From contig NC_092040.1 in NCBI RefSeq assembly GCF_003086295.3, positions 1,426,001 to 1,490,000 on the forward strand: DNA of 64,000 nt, read 5' to 3'. Under the pieces are notes generated by a model. That model was not told the DNA's origin. It searched no databases and saw nothing but the letters and a program-made list of their open reading frames with translations. Source of the stretch: Arachis hypogaea (Eukaryota > Streptophyta > Magnoliopsida > Fabales > Fabaceae). Shown here piece by piece: positions 19,136 through 31,753 of this stretch (its first letter is position 1; the number at the start of each line of letters is the position of its first letter). The translations under genes were made by a program, and so were the position numbers.

Positions 19136-19170
19136 GCAATGTGCTAGCCACACCAGCAACACTGTGAGAT

Positions 19171-20707
19171 CAAAATTGGTATCTAAACTCGGGTGCTACA
19201 CACTATATGACCTCAGACCAGCAAAATTTAATTGAGAAAGAGAATTATGAAGGCACTGATCAAGTGATTGTAGGGAACGGATCAGGTTTGCACATTAACC
19301 TTGTTGGAAGCTCTTATTTCAAAATTGATTTGAGTAATACAAATTTCTTACTATACAAACTACTTCATGTTCCTGACATCACAAAGAATTTGGTTAGTGT
19401 GTATAAATTATGTTGTAATAATAATGTCTATTTTGAGTTCTATTCTAATGGTTGCTGTATAAAATCTCAGATAACTAAAAAGATTGTCATACATGGAGAG
19501 GTTGAAAAGGGAATGTACAAGTTCTTCAATTTCGCTCTATCAAATAACTCAGCTGTATTTGTCTCAACTGTGTCCACAGCAGCTGATCAATTTCTTTTAT
19601 GGCACAATAGACTAGGCTACCCTTCGAATAATGTTGTCTCTGCTGTTCTAAAATCTTGTAATGTTGTTTGTTCTTCAAATAAAACCCTTTGTGAATCCTG
19701 CTATATTGGAAAGTCTCACAATCTTTCCTATCCTCTCTCTAATACTTTATATACTGCTCCTTTACAACTAATGTATACAGATATTTGGGGCCCTGCCCCT
19801 ATTCTTGACTGGAATGGAAACTATTACTTTGTGAACTTTGTTGATGGTTATAGTAAATATACCTGGCTGTACCTGATCAAAACTCGTTCTCAAATCAAAT
19901 CAGTCTTTAAGTGTTTCGAACAAATGGTTAAACTGCAATTGAATACTAAAATTAAAATATTTCAGTCTGACAGTGCTATTGAATATATAAGTTTAGCTAA
20001 GGATTTGCAGGCATAGGAGTAATTCACAGGTTATCCTGCCCACGTGAATACCAGCAAAATAGCAGTGTTGAGAGAAAGCACATACATGTGGTGGAGAAGG
20101 GTCTTGTAATGCTTGCAGGTGCTGGAATGCCAACAAATATTAGGGAGAAGCTTTTATGACTACACTCTACCTAATAAACAGGCTGCCAACTCAAGTTCTA
20201 CAAGACCAATCCCCTTTTAATAAGTTGTTTGCAAAGAAATTTGATTTCACATGCCTTAAGGTGTTTAGTTACCTGTGCTTTCTACACTTGAGGCCATACA
20301 ATAAACACAAGTTAGAATTCAGGTCAGTACCCTGTGTTTTTCTGGGTTACAGCACACTTCACAAGGGTTTCAAATGCCTTACTAAACAAGGCAAAGTGAT
20401 AATATCAAACAATGTGGTATTTGATGAGCACCACTTTCTATTCAAAACTGGCACATTCAAAGTCTCACAATCACAAAAAGCAACTTCCCTACCTCACTCT
20501 CAATTACCACCAACCATCCCTCTCATAAGAAATCTCATAATTTCAGCTCCAAACAACAATCTACTAACAAGTTCAAATGTTCCATCACCTCTAATTACTC
20601 CTAACTCTACATCACACACATCAACACCTACCCAGCATAGCTCAAGCAGTTTTCAACCCTCACCAACACCAAATTTGACTATCAATTCTAATTCTGCTCC
20701 TTCAAAC
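19171..20707 (+). pseudogene. Copia protease and integrase remnant
   Basis: In the frame of 19177, the protease motif reads WYLNSGATHYMTS. The catalytic Asp of the DSGA motif is replaced by Asn (AAC at 19186-19188). The GAG_pre-integrase zinc motif follows (FLLWHNRLGYPS ... LCESCYIGK), then the integrase core with YTDIWGPA and QSDSAIEY carrying the first two acidic residues. A stop near 20014 and a frame change break it. The rest, including NRLPTQVL and the segment LEFRSVPCVFLGYS, continues from 20156. The frame is cut at 20707 by the nested insertion. Confidence 0.85.
20703..20707 (+). repeat. Left target-site duplication of the nested LTR
   Basis: CAAAC, identical to 23870-23874. Removing the insertion and one copy rejoins the Copia sequence between the integrase tail and the pol remainder. 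Confidence 0.85.
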
Positions 20708-23700
20708 TGTAAATCCCATTAAATTAGTAAATAATTAGTCAATAAATTAAATTTTAATAAAAATTAAAAATATAAATATTATATTAAATTAGTAAAGAGC
20801 TCATTAAAACAAAAATTTTGACATTAATTTCAAAGAATTTGGCCCAAAATTGAGTCGAACAGATCTAATCAGTCGAACTGGGCCCAAAATGGGCCTAAGG
20901 CCCAACTCAGCTCAAAACCCTTTAATAAACCCAGCCTTCCTCTTCTTTCTTCCTCTTCATTCACGCTGCATAACAAGAGGAGAAGGGGGAAAGCTTTCAA
21001 ACCCTAACACCACATACAAACAAGCATATCTCTTCCATCCGAGTTTCGATCACCGCACCGTTTGCGGCCACGCGATCACCGCGTCGAGCTCTATGATTTC
21101 ATCGGAACAATTTCATAGATAAGAAACTATACTACTCCATTTTCTCTACCCCTTGAATTTTAAAAATTGGTGAGAACCCATATTGAGATTTTGTTGATTT
21201 TGGTATTCTAGGTTCAATCTAGCTTAGGAAACTTGTTCGGTTTGGTCTGTTTGGTCTGTGGGTATGGTAAGGATCCTCAACCCTAGCTAAATTTTGTAAT
21301 TTGTGTATTGGGTATTGAATTCAGGTGTATATGTGTTGTATATATGTATTAGGTGTGTATATGTATATGTTGGAGTTTGAATTGTAAGCTTTGGAACTTG
21401 GTGGAGGTTGAGTGCTTTTATTTGGGTGGCTTTGGACCTTTTGGGTGCCTTGGTGGTGTCTCAAAAATACGTGAAAATTGGCCAAAGTATGGTTTATGTT
21501 TCTCGTATTTAACATATAATGTCTTGTGAAAACTTAGGCTAAAGAACCATAGGATAGGTTGGAATGATTATGTAGGATGGATGCTTAGTATTAATGGTAT
21601 TGATTGATGATATAAGTGAATCATATGTTGGTGATCATGGTTATAGTGAAAATATATGCTATTGGGTGTTTAGATAATGTTTGACAAGTTGGTGTTATTG
21701 ATTATATATGTATGTTAGAATGTTGATTACCTTATTGATGAAAATGAGGAACTTAGGGTGTGAATTGGGTAAAACTAAAGCATATTGGGGTGTGATATGA
21801 TAAGTGGATGGTAATGTTGTTTTGGAAAGCTATGATATGTGTTTGTGTTGAATATATGTATAGGAGGTGAGAATTGAGTTTGATTTTAATGAAATTGAGG
21901 TTTTGAGCTTTGGAAAAAATTGATTTTTGGCCGAATTTCGACGAGCCATAACTCGACTTCCTGACCTCCCAAATTATTTCAAACTTATTTTATATAAAAA
22001 TTGGGTCCGTGAAGTTTACACCGTTCGAAGAACAGATGAAAAATGTTTTAAAACAAAAAAGTTATGCGCGTCGGAAGTTTAGGGTTTAAATTTTAAAATG
22101 ATAAATCTGCAGATTTCATACTTAGTCAAATTTTTGGTAAAAAGCCTTGCATGCGTACGCATACACCTTTGTACGCATTGATTACATTCTGTTTGATACC
22201 TATGTGTACGCATACATGTGCATGCGTATGCATAGCACTTAAAAATAGTTGTTTCATGAACGCATACAGGAGCCATACGCATGCATTCAATTTTGTCCAT
22301 CGTACATGCGTACGCGGACAAGCGCATGCGTATTTTGGCCAAAAAGAGGTCAATACATACGCATACATGTGTATGCGTACACATACTCCTGTTTTCAGCA
22401 AATGATTATTTTGTGTTTTCAAAGCCAATTTAACCTCCTAAACCTCTACTTTCATATTGTTAGTTTTAAACTTGGTTAGAAAGCTTAGTAAAGAGATGCA
22501 GTTAGGAAATTAAGGTAACTTGGGGATGAAATAAAGGGTAAATATGATGAATCATATAAGAATGATGTGAATGTATGAGGAGTTGATGATGACATGGCTA
22601 TGATGAAAGGTTATGGAATGAATATGAAATGATTATAAATACTATTGTGGCTTATGCACTCAATGTTATCTGAGATACGGGTTTTCCTAGGTAAAGAACC
22701 GTGGCTTGCCACCACGTGTACCAGGTTGAGACCCGATACTCTGTTGACCCTACGACGCAAGTGTGACCAGACACTTATAAATTCCTGGGAATGTTGACCC
22801 CATTGAGCAATTTTACATATATATATGAGAAAAAGCTATGCATAGACTCTTGGGGATGCACGTTGGGGGACAGTCCAATGGTTTAGCAACCGGACTTGTC
22901 GGGTTGGCTTGATAACCGACAGATGAGACTCATCAGCTATAGGTCAGATATGCATCATATGCATATTACTTGAATTACTTGTTAGTGCATTAACTGGGTG
23001 TGCCTAAATGTACTTGCTATGTTAAATGTATAATTGTTATCTGCAGTACTTGTACTCTACTTGTGTTTGTCTTTATTTGCTTGACTGTCTGTGATATATC
23101 ATTGGAAATGGAGGTATGGAGGAAAGACTTAGAATTAAGGTTAAGTTAAGTTAGTCTTAGATGGTTAAGTTAAATTAGACTTAGATATCCTTATAAGACC
23201 ACCTTTTATGACTTCCGTTTAATACTTTTAAGCTTTATAGTCTGAGTGTCGGTGTTCTAGAATTGCCTCTGGCATTCTCCAGACCTTATATATTATGTGC
23301 GTGGCACCTTTACCATGCTGAGAACCTTTGGTTCTCACGCCATATTGTGTTGTTGTTTTCATATGCAGATTGAGAGGCACCTCGCTAGGCATTTGGACTT
23401 CTGAAACGGAGTAGTTCTTGGGTTTTTTTGTTGTTTAGTTCATGTATATATGTACTTAACTTTCTCCCCGAGTAACTTGTTTTCTTTTTATTCCTCTTAG
23501 AGGTTTATGGAGAGCTAGGGTTTTATCTATACAATTTGGGCATTTTGGGATATGTATGTAAATATTCTCCAACCAGCCTTGGCTTTGCAGGTTGAGTCAG
23601 GAGCTAGTTATTCTGCATCCTTGACTATCTACTCTCACTTTCTTTTTATTTATACTTATAAACTTTAGATTTCTTAGTACGCAAGTAATTTCATTTTCTG

Positions 23701-23869
23701 AGCGTTGCGCTTTTTATTTTGAGATGTTATTTTACCTGTTTTTCAAGGCTCCTCGTATATTACTCTCTTTCCAATACTATTATGTATGTATTTTATTTTA
23801 GAGGTCGTAATACCACTCCAACTCTAGTTTACAGCTTAAGCGTAAAGTTTTGTGTGGTAGGGTGTTATA
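20708..23869. mobile_element. Nested 3.16-kb insertion, probable solo LTR of a Tekay/FIDEL-like chromovirus
   Basis: A perfect 5-bp duplication CAAAC flanks it (20703-20707 and 23870-23874). The inserted DNA starts TGTAAATCCC and ends GGTGTTATA, so a TG...CA pair with one transition at the right end is plausible. Interior sequences such as GGGGGACAGTCCAATGG, CCGGACTTGTCGGGTTGG and GAGAGGCACCTCGCTAGGC match, from memory, the long LTRs of Tekay-clade chromoviruses common in Arachis. No gag-pol is present and I saw no LTR pair inside, so a solo LTR from unequal recombination is the simplest reading. Confidence 0.8.
22149..22388. repeat. Array of GCATGCGTACGCAT-type self-complementary motifs inside the nested LTR
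   Basis: At least eight variants of a self-complementary motif recur (CATGCGTACGCATAC at 22149; TGTACGCATACATGTGCATGC near 22204; ACATGCGTACGC near 22303; CATACGCATACATGTGTATGC near 22358). The motifs occur in both orientations because they are nearly palindromic. They make spurious open frames on both strands, which I do not call genes. Confidence 0.75.
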
Positions 23870-23874
23870 CAAAC
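23870..23874 (+). repeat. Right target-site duplication of the nested LTR
   Basis: CAAAC, directly after the insertion's terminal TTATA and matching 20703-20707. Five bases is the usual duplication length for chromovirus integrases. Confidence 0.85.
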
Positions 23875-25600
23875 ACTCTAAACAACCAAACCCCCAATCC
23901 TACTTCTTCCTTCCCATGCCAACAACACCATCAGCCACCCCAATCCCAATTCCTATTTCAGACCTAGAAATTATGCATCCCTTAACAGATGATCTTTTAC
24001 CTACAACCTTAAATACTCATCCTATGATCGCAAGAAGTAAGAATGGAATAGTCCAGCCCAGAGTGTTATTTACTCATGTTGAACCAAGGTCAGTAAGAGA
24101 GGCTTTATCAAATCCAGCCTGGAAGGCTATAATGAATGCAGAGTACAATGCTCTAATCTAAAATCATACATGAAAATCAGTGCCCTTGCCTGAGGGAAGA
24201 GAAGCAGTAGGCAACAAGTGAGTGTTTCGAGTTAAATATAACTATGATGGTAGCCTACAGAAATACAAAACCCGATTGGTAGCTCAAGGCTTTTTGCAAA
24301 GGCTAGGCTTTGATTTCACCGAGACATACAACCCTGTAGTAAAACCTATATCAATTCAAATGGTGCTAACTTTGGCTCTATGCAAAAATTAGAAAATTAG
24401 GCAGTTTGATATGAATAATGCTTTTTTTGCATGGTGACTTAACTGAAGATGTGTATATGAGGCAACCAAGAGGCTATGAACTTGGAGTTGGGCACCTAGT
24501 ATGCAAACTCACAAAGGTATTATATGGTTTAAAGTAGGCACCAAAGACCTGGTATCACAAGCTCTTAATAGCTCTACAGCATCTTGGGTTCAGTGCCATA
24601 AAGTCTGATGTTTCTGTTTTTATTAGATTCAAACAAAATTTCACACTTTTTATACTTGTGTATATTGATGACATAATCATCACATGTGATTCGGAAGAAG
24701 CAATCTCTCAAGTGATCCAGCAGTTGAATCACAAATTTGCACTGAAATATCTGGGTGATTTGCACTACTTCCATGAAATTCATGTCACTAAGACTAATAC
24801 TGGTGGTATAGTCTTGTCCCAAAAAAAGTATGTAAAAGACTTACTTAAAAAGGCAGATATGGAGAATTATAGACCTTGTCACACACCCCTCCCTTCCTTA
24901 GTCAAATTCTCTGCCTTTGGTGGTTCAGTCTTCCATAATCCAAAGCTTTATAGATCGGTTGTAAAAAGCTTACAGTATCTCACTGTCACTCGTCCAGAAC
25001 TAGCATATCGTGTAGGCAAGGTGTCACAGTTCATGTATACATCTCTAGATGAGCATTGAAAGTTGGTAAAGAGGGTGCTGCGATATGTTAGTGGCACAAT
25101 TAGGTTTGGTCTGCATCTCCACAAAACAAGTATCCAAAGCATTGCAGCATACAGTGATTCTGACTGGGAAAGTGATCCAGATAATAGAAAATCAACTGGA
25201 GGTTTTTGTATTTTTCTTGAAAAAAATCTGGTGTCATGGAGCTCAAAGAAGCAAGGTGCTGTTGCAAGGTCCAGCACTGAAGCTGGGTATAGAGCTATGG
25301 TAGACCTAGTTGCTGAGTTGAACTGCGAATCCCACTCTCAACATCTCCATCAATATACTGTGACAATCTCAGTGCAGTGTTAATGACAGCAAATCCGATC
25401 TTGCATTTAAAGTCAAAGCATTTTAAAATTGATCTTCATTTTATCCGAGATTATGTCACCAAAAAGGTTGTTCAAGTTAGTTATGTACCTGAAATTGTGC
25501 AATTGGCTGATGTGTTAACAAAATTACTACCAAGTGCTACCTTTTTGAAATTCAGGGCAAAACTAATGGTAGAAGACCTGAAATAGTACAAGTCTCCCTC
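23875..25600 (+). pseudogene. Copia reverse transcriptase and RNase H remnant
   Basis: After the nested LTR the polyprotein resumes. A segment with PRSVREALSNPAWKAIMNAEY (about 24081-24144) starts the RT domain. Several stops and shifts follow around 24161-24540. The RT active site reads YIDD (24661-24672) instead of the more usual YVDD, then LKYLGDLHYF. RNase H follows with YSDSDWESDPDNRKSTGG (about 25150-25203) and SSTEAGYRAM. The tail VQLADVLTKLLP (about 25500) is the conserved Copia C-terminal motif, ending at about 25586. Stops and frame changes make it non-functional. Confidence 0.88.
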
Positions 25601-25818
25601 TGTCAGGCTCAATGAAAAAAAGTTAAAAAGAAAGATAGTCTTGAAGCAATGTAAAAAAGCAAAAAGAGAGAACACCAGTAGTAACAGTAAACATGATATA
25701 ATCCTTCAAGCAAATGTGACAATTATAGCAGAATAAAACAGCAGGAGTCATGACAATGAGTTAATAAATGAGCTTAACAAATCTAAAGCACTAAAAAAAA
25801 AGTGAACAGCAAGAATCA

Positions 25819-26152
25819 CGATAGAATAAACTAGTCAATTAAATATGACTGCTAATTAGATACATTAAATTTTAGCACAGTTAGTTAATGTACATATTCT
25901 CAGTTAGTTAGTTGACATTTAACATTGACTAATTAATCTATTAGTTAGTTTGTTTTAACATGTGTGATTCTCAAAATAACAATTGATTAGTCCCATTACT
26001 ATAAGTAATCCCTACCAACTGTTTTCACTTAACTTTTCACAATTTTCTTATAGTCTTAATAATAGAATTACCCTGCTCTCTCTCTCTAATCTCTATATCT
26101 CTCGCTTGCTTTACCTTTAAACTCTTCTTCGTTGTAGCCTGATATCATTTCA
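25819..26152 (+). repeat. 3' LTR of the Copia element
   Basis: 334 bp, colinear with 17648-17984 but strongly diverged. The first base is C rather than T. Most differences visible by eye put A or T here where the 5' copy has G or C, as expected from deamination of methylated cytosines. It ends GATATCATTTCA exactly as the 5' LTR does. Confidence 0.87.
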
Positions 26153-26157
26153 GTGCT

Positions 26158-27660
26158 AATGGTACTATTGCGCGATTACATTGTAGATCTTGTTCGTGAA
26201 AAATATCACATTATTACTATTGTGTATGTTTTGTTCATAATTTATATTCTGGGCAATTAAAGTGGGAGAATTATAGAGTAGTAGTGTTGGATAAAGCTGA
26301 ATCAATGTTTCCCTTTTGGAAGCTAAGCTTTGTTGCAACCATTTAAATTAACTAGTTGTCATCATCACTCTTATTTTACACATATATGGCTATATGGCCC
26401 TGATTTACCAATAATATTATTCATTAAGATGATCTTATCATAATTAATTTGAATTAGTTAAATAATCAATTTATTTATTTATTTGATTAAATATTAGAAT
26501 TTAAATTTTACTTTGTATATGTAATAATTTATTAACTAACAATCTATTTTTAAATAAAATTCAAAATTTTAATTCTTAATTTATATTGAATAATACCATA
26601 AGCAACAAAAAAAATATATTAGACATCATACAATAACTAGATAATAATTTAAATTAAACTAATTAATTTTTTTATTCTATCATAAAATTACTTTTTCTAA
26701 AAATTTAAATTAACAGGATAACACCTATGATGCAGACATGGAATACGCAAACACACAAATTTAAAATTCTTATAAGATACGGAGACATGACATATATATA
26801 TATATAATATTTTTTAGATAACTTATAATGATATTTTAGTATTTTATTGATATTAAAATATAAATTAATTTTTTTAATTATTTTTAGTGTCATTTTTTAA
26901 TTATATAAAGTATCTAAAATATTTTTTATTTTAATAATTAATAATATATATTATTCTAAATTTATTTTAAGAATATATGTTAAAAATAAGGTTGGATACG
27001 TTGGTACGTGATGGTATTTAGGTGTGTCCAAGTGTGTACGACGAAAATTTTTTATTTTTTATTAAGACACAATTTAATACGAAAAACACGCAACGAGTGT
27101 TGTGTTCAAAATGTGACAAATATACAGACACGACAAATCAAAAAAATATTCGTATTTTATAGAATAAAACATATAAATAATTATATTTTTAACATATTTT
27201 TTTAAATAAAAACTTTTTTTAAGATTTATTTTATCTTTTTTTCAAAAAAAAAAAAATAAGAATCGAACTTCGTACCTACAAACTCTGATACCTATTAATT
27301 GAACATTTAATTCCGCAGGTTCAATTACAAATTCGATTTTCAAAAGCTGATATTATACTTAATTAATAACCTCAATCTCCTTGTTTACTTCTGTTCTTTT
27401 AATTTGCGGAAGAAGTGACATGTGCTTTCCATATTCAGTTGACGGAAATATGATCAACCAAAATATTATTATTAATACACTAAAATTAATTATTAATATA
27501 TTTATATATAGTATTTGCTAAACAAACAAAATCAAACACAAGCTTCTTGGATAAACAAGATACATCCTCTCTAACAAATCTCTTTTCAAAATCAAACATT
27601 TATATTTAACTTTTCTTCAATAGTTAAAATCAATGCATACTAATATCAAATAAACTTTTT
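26158..27660. other. AT-rich intergenic region with decayed repeats
   Basis: No gene seen. Two GC-slightly-richer patches (about 26716-26790 and 27000-27140) contain related GACATG/GTGTG/CACG words and may be the ends of a decayed inverted-repeat element, but the pairing is too degraded to define. A small (AT)n run lies near 26791-26806. Confidence 0.35.
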
Positions 27661-27801
27661 CACACTAAAAAAGTTCCAATAATATTTAAAAAACAAAAAA
27701 AAACTAAATCAAAACTCATCTTATTTAATATTTATTAATTATCGCTATAATTAATAAATATTAAATAAAATAAGCCTGAACTTTTTTTTTCTATAGTGTT
27801 A
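27661..27801. mobile_element. CACTA-like MITE
   Basis: About 140 bp with terminal inverted repeats: CACACTAAAAAAGTTC on the left and GAAC(T)n CTATAGTG on the right. The interior is a palindrome around 27721-27776 (TTATTTAATATTTATTAATTAT and its complement). No coding capacity. CACT/AGTG ends suggest the CACTA group; this is inference. A related interior sequence recurs at 43350-43405. Confidence 0.55.
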
Positions 27802-28445
27802 TGGGAAAAAAATATATTAAAGATCTATGTGCAATTTAAGCGCTATAATCGCAATTAACAAAAATGAAAGATTCCTCCTGATGAGCATGGGGGAAGCATA
27901 GATGATTATGATTAAATAGTTTATAGTGAAATACTTAAGAGACAAAGTTTAGATGCTTCTCATGCACAAATCTCAAACCACAATAATTTAATACGCAGTA
28001 CTACTTATTCACAAGAGATTAAGTTCCTGGAATCCTGGTATAACTATAAAACAATAAAAAATAATTATAAACTAATTCAAACCTTCATTAAATACAAAGC
28101 CAGGTTTTTATTTTTAATGAATATATGGTTGACATCCATTTTTGATAACTTGAGAAAATAAAATGAAATAATGAAATGTCAGGCCTGTATATATTCCTGG
28201 ACCATACCAATCGCCGTTACCATTTATTTATTTATATTATGGGCATTAGGACTAAGACAGCACAAGTTACAAATGATTATTATTTATTTAATATATTAAT
28301 AATTAATAATATATAGTATATGTATTACATTGCTTCCCATGCTGTCTGGAACCCTAGGCAGAACATACACACTAATTTCATAACATAATTATATAAAACT
28401 CATCTGATTATGACCCAATTAATTTTATGCAATGCCATTGATGAG

Positions 28446-28514
<69 letters not shown>

Positions 28515-31173
28515 CGTGCTATACTATGTCACCTACATATGCTAGCTAGTAGATATTGTAGACTGTAAGATTTTGGACGCATTTTGTTTGACCTGAAAAA
28601 ATAAAAATATTGCATCATCGTGTACTTAGTACTTACTACCTGCGTCTTTCTTTAATTTGTTTGGCCATGAGAAAATGAATGAATTTATTTATATATATAT
28701 AATCTTTGTGTACTTAACTAATAAAAGAATTTTATATAAATAACCAATTATGTATAATTAAAAATAATTAATTTTTTATTTATTATTTAAAAAATTATTT
28801 AAATATAAAATATAATTAGATAATTATATAAAACTTAGATTACATATTTAAATTGATTTTTAAAAGAATTAGATACGATACTTTAATTTCTAACAAATTT
28901 TTATGTTTTAAAATTTTTCGAACAGTAGGACAATTTGGTTCATCCACTGTTTTTAATCGAATTTTTAATATGTATGAAACAAACAAATTTTTAACAAATT
29001 TTATTATAATAAGATAATTAGATAAAAATATCATTAAGAGTTTATTAAGAACAAAAATATTTAAAATCAATATCTTTTTATTAAGAACAAATACTGTCAA
29101 GTATCAAAATCAATATATACATGTATATATTCTCTTAGCTTTATTTTTCTTTATCTTTTAAAATATCTACTCCTCTTATGTATTTTCTCCACTTGTCATT
29201 AGGTTAACCTTATAATAATGTTTGGTTAAAGATAAGATTAGATGTCATTTTCTTATGTATAGGAGGATTAATTTAAGAGTAGTATTATTTTGTTGGTCTC
29301 AATGTAGGATTACTTAAGAGAGATTATTGAGACTAAAATTGAGGGTGGGTATTTGTGTACGTATAGTAGCCGTCGATGTTGAAAAGGTATTAAATACATT
29401 GTACAAAATCCCCAACAATAATAATTTAGAGCAGAAAGAAGGTAAAGGGCTCAGCCATTGTTGTACGTTGTGGACTTTTAGGACCCTATAATATAACTAG
29501 CTAGCTATATTCTTCCATAGAGTATTTAATAGAATAGATGTGACTATAGCCTTCATTAGGTGTTTCCTTCCTATGCGGCTATGTCAATTAATAAGGCCAT
29601 TTCCCATTATGCCCACTCTCTAATAATTCTCAAGGAAAACTACAACTGAATCTTTTTGTAGTAACCAACTAACCATATTAGGGTTTTTGCCAAATCCCAT
29701 CAAAATAGAAAACACTATTAGAAGTCTAGAACACACTCAACATCTTGAATTTTGTTCAGCAATAGGTACCTGAATTGATCTTTAGGAGGATTGAAATTTT
29801 TAATCAAGTTTAATTAAATTAGTCTAACATAATAAAAATTAATTATAGCTAGTATTATTCTAAATTTTATTATTTAATTTTATTAACTCTTATAATTTTA
29901 CGAGTTTAAGTATGATATTAAGGTTTATAGCGAAAGATGCATATGCATAAGCATAAGTGCATAAGCGTAAGGTTCACGTGCGTGTTAAAAAGGGAATTTT
30001 TTTTATTCTCTTTGTTACTGTTTGCCACTACGAAAAATTTACAGGCCCTACATAAATGAGGCCCAAGTAGTCTTTGGGCTTGAGTTGAAAATGAAGTCAA
30101 CCGAAGAATGGTTGACCAAACAAAATGATGGAATCAGGACAATTTAGGTTTGTTTAGTGCAATGATCAACTTATTCGTCCACTTAAATAAGTATTGAGAA
30201 TTTGAATCTTATTTTATACATACAATCTTATTTTATACATACAGTAATTTATTAATTAGTGATAGAATTTAAATGAAGTTCAGATATATGATAGATTAAT
30301 CTTTAATTTATTAGACTAAAAAATACTGTAAAATAAAAAAAATAGAATTAATATTTTATAGGTCAAGGCATTTCCTCCAAAATCAAATGAATTAATCTAC
30401 CAATAAAAAAATGCAAAAATAAAATATACCTTATGAAAGACTATTTGTCAGCTAATCTAGTATGTTTTGGGTTAGAAACTGAAATAGCTTATAACCGTAA
30501 ACATGATTTTAAGATTATAATAATATTAATAAATTGACTCTCATCATTAAATACTATTAAATAATATAATTATATATAAAAATAGAATCATAAATAATCA
30601 TTTCTATTTAGTTACTTTGCCATATAAAGTACAAACAATCATTAAATTTCACATAAAGTACAAACAAATTAAAATAATAAGTTGTCCTAATAATCTCATT
30701 TTAGCTAAATTATCTAAGCTTAAATTAGACCCCAAGTTTGATTCATTACATTAATACAAATATTAAGTGATCAACATTTCTTTCTCACATTCTAAAAGTG
30801 TGTTCATTGGTCTCTTATCATTAATTTTCATTAAACAATTTTTTTAAATCAAGATTTTTAATTTGAATTAGTAGTTAGTTAAAATTTTTTCCCAAAAGAG
30901 GAAAACTTTAAATTTAAATCCAAAATATTCTCAATGTTACATAAAAATTTTAGAAAAAAAAATTTAAGAGTCAATATTGAACAACTGATATATATTACAG
31001 TCAACATTCAACATAAAAAAATTCAAAACTCTTAAAAATAAAAACATTCAAAATTCAAGTAAAGAAAATATTTAAAATTTATTTCAAACAAAAGTCTATT
31101 TTTAGCGGGCTTGAATTTCCTAATTTTAATTCAAGTAAAGTGCTATGTATATAAGAAAGAAAATTGATTTAAG
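27802..31173. other. AT-rich intergenic region, no gene seen
   Basis: Holds an (AT)n microsatellite at 28448-28514 and otherwise unassigned AT-rich DNA. Open frames here (such as 28840-29100 on the minus strand) are low-complexity Leu/Ile/Lys/Asn strings without motifs. Confidence 0.45.
28448..28514. repeat. (AT)n microsatellite
   Basis: About 65 bp of almost uninterrupted AT dinucleotides with one G near 28500, followed by TATACGTGC. Confidence 0.95.
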
Positions 31174-31753
31174 TAGGGGTGAGTACGAATCGGTTTGGTT
31201 TGGGTTCATGGTAAAATTAGAATCGAAATGATCAAAATATAATTGGTTCAGTTTGGATTGGATTTGTGTTTTTTTGTATATATATCCGAACCAAACCAAA
31301 TCGATTAGGAACAAATTGATTCGGTTCAGGTAATTAGGTACCCAATGACTTTCAAATTCATAAAAAAAACTAAATTTTTATCTTAAAAATTTAACAAATA
31401 TAATAAACATGTAACATCAATAGAAATAATCCAAACATATTAAATACCAAATACATTAAAAACTAAATTCATTAAAATCCAAACATATAATAATGAATAA
31501 TCTTTGTCTAATGAAAAAGTCATATATATATATATATATATATATAATTTTTTTTATTTAATTAATATATAATCGGGTTCGCGAGTTGGTTCGGGTTCTG
31601 CACCCATAGAATCGATATCCGAACCAATTACTAACAAAGACCATCGGTTTAATTCGGATTAAACTCAATTACCCGTTAATTTTAAAACCAATTTAATTAA
31701 TTCGATTCAAATTTATACAAATAATTGGGTATCTCCTACCCGTGCTCACCCTA
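31174..31753. mobile_element. hAT-like foldback element with TAGGGGTGAG termini
   Basis: The left end TAGGGGTGAGTACGAATCGG is matched by the inverted right end (CCTACCCGTGCTCACCCTA). Inside, inverted CGGTTTGGTTTGGG / CCGAACCAAACC words form further pairings. An (AT)n run at 31521-31546 lies in the loop. Elements with this end are widespread in plants and usually placed with non-autonomous hAT transposons (from memory). I could not find a convincing 8-bp duplication. Confidence 0.6.

Larger units (their letters stand above)
17648..26152 (+). mobile_element. Decayed Ty1-copia LTR retrotransposon, interrupted by a nested insertion
   Basis: LTRs lie at 17648-17984 and 25819-26152. A TGGTATCAGA primer-binding site follows the 5' LTR directly, and the domain order gag, protease, integrase, RT, RNase H is the Copia order. 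The flanking pentamers GTACT (17643-17647) and GTGCT (26153-26157) are a probable target-site duplication with one transition. The total is 8505 bp; removing the nested insertion and one TSD copy leaves about 5.3 kb, normal for Copia. All coding domains carry stops or frameshifts, so it cannot be autonomous. Confidence 0.9.

Noticed and set aside
22079..22479. Overlapping open frames on both strands rich in Cys, His, Thr and Met
   Set aside because: They come from the near-palindromic GCATGCGTACGCAT array, which is open on both strands; they lie inside an LTR.
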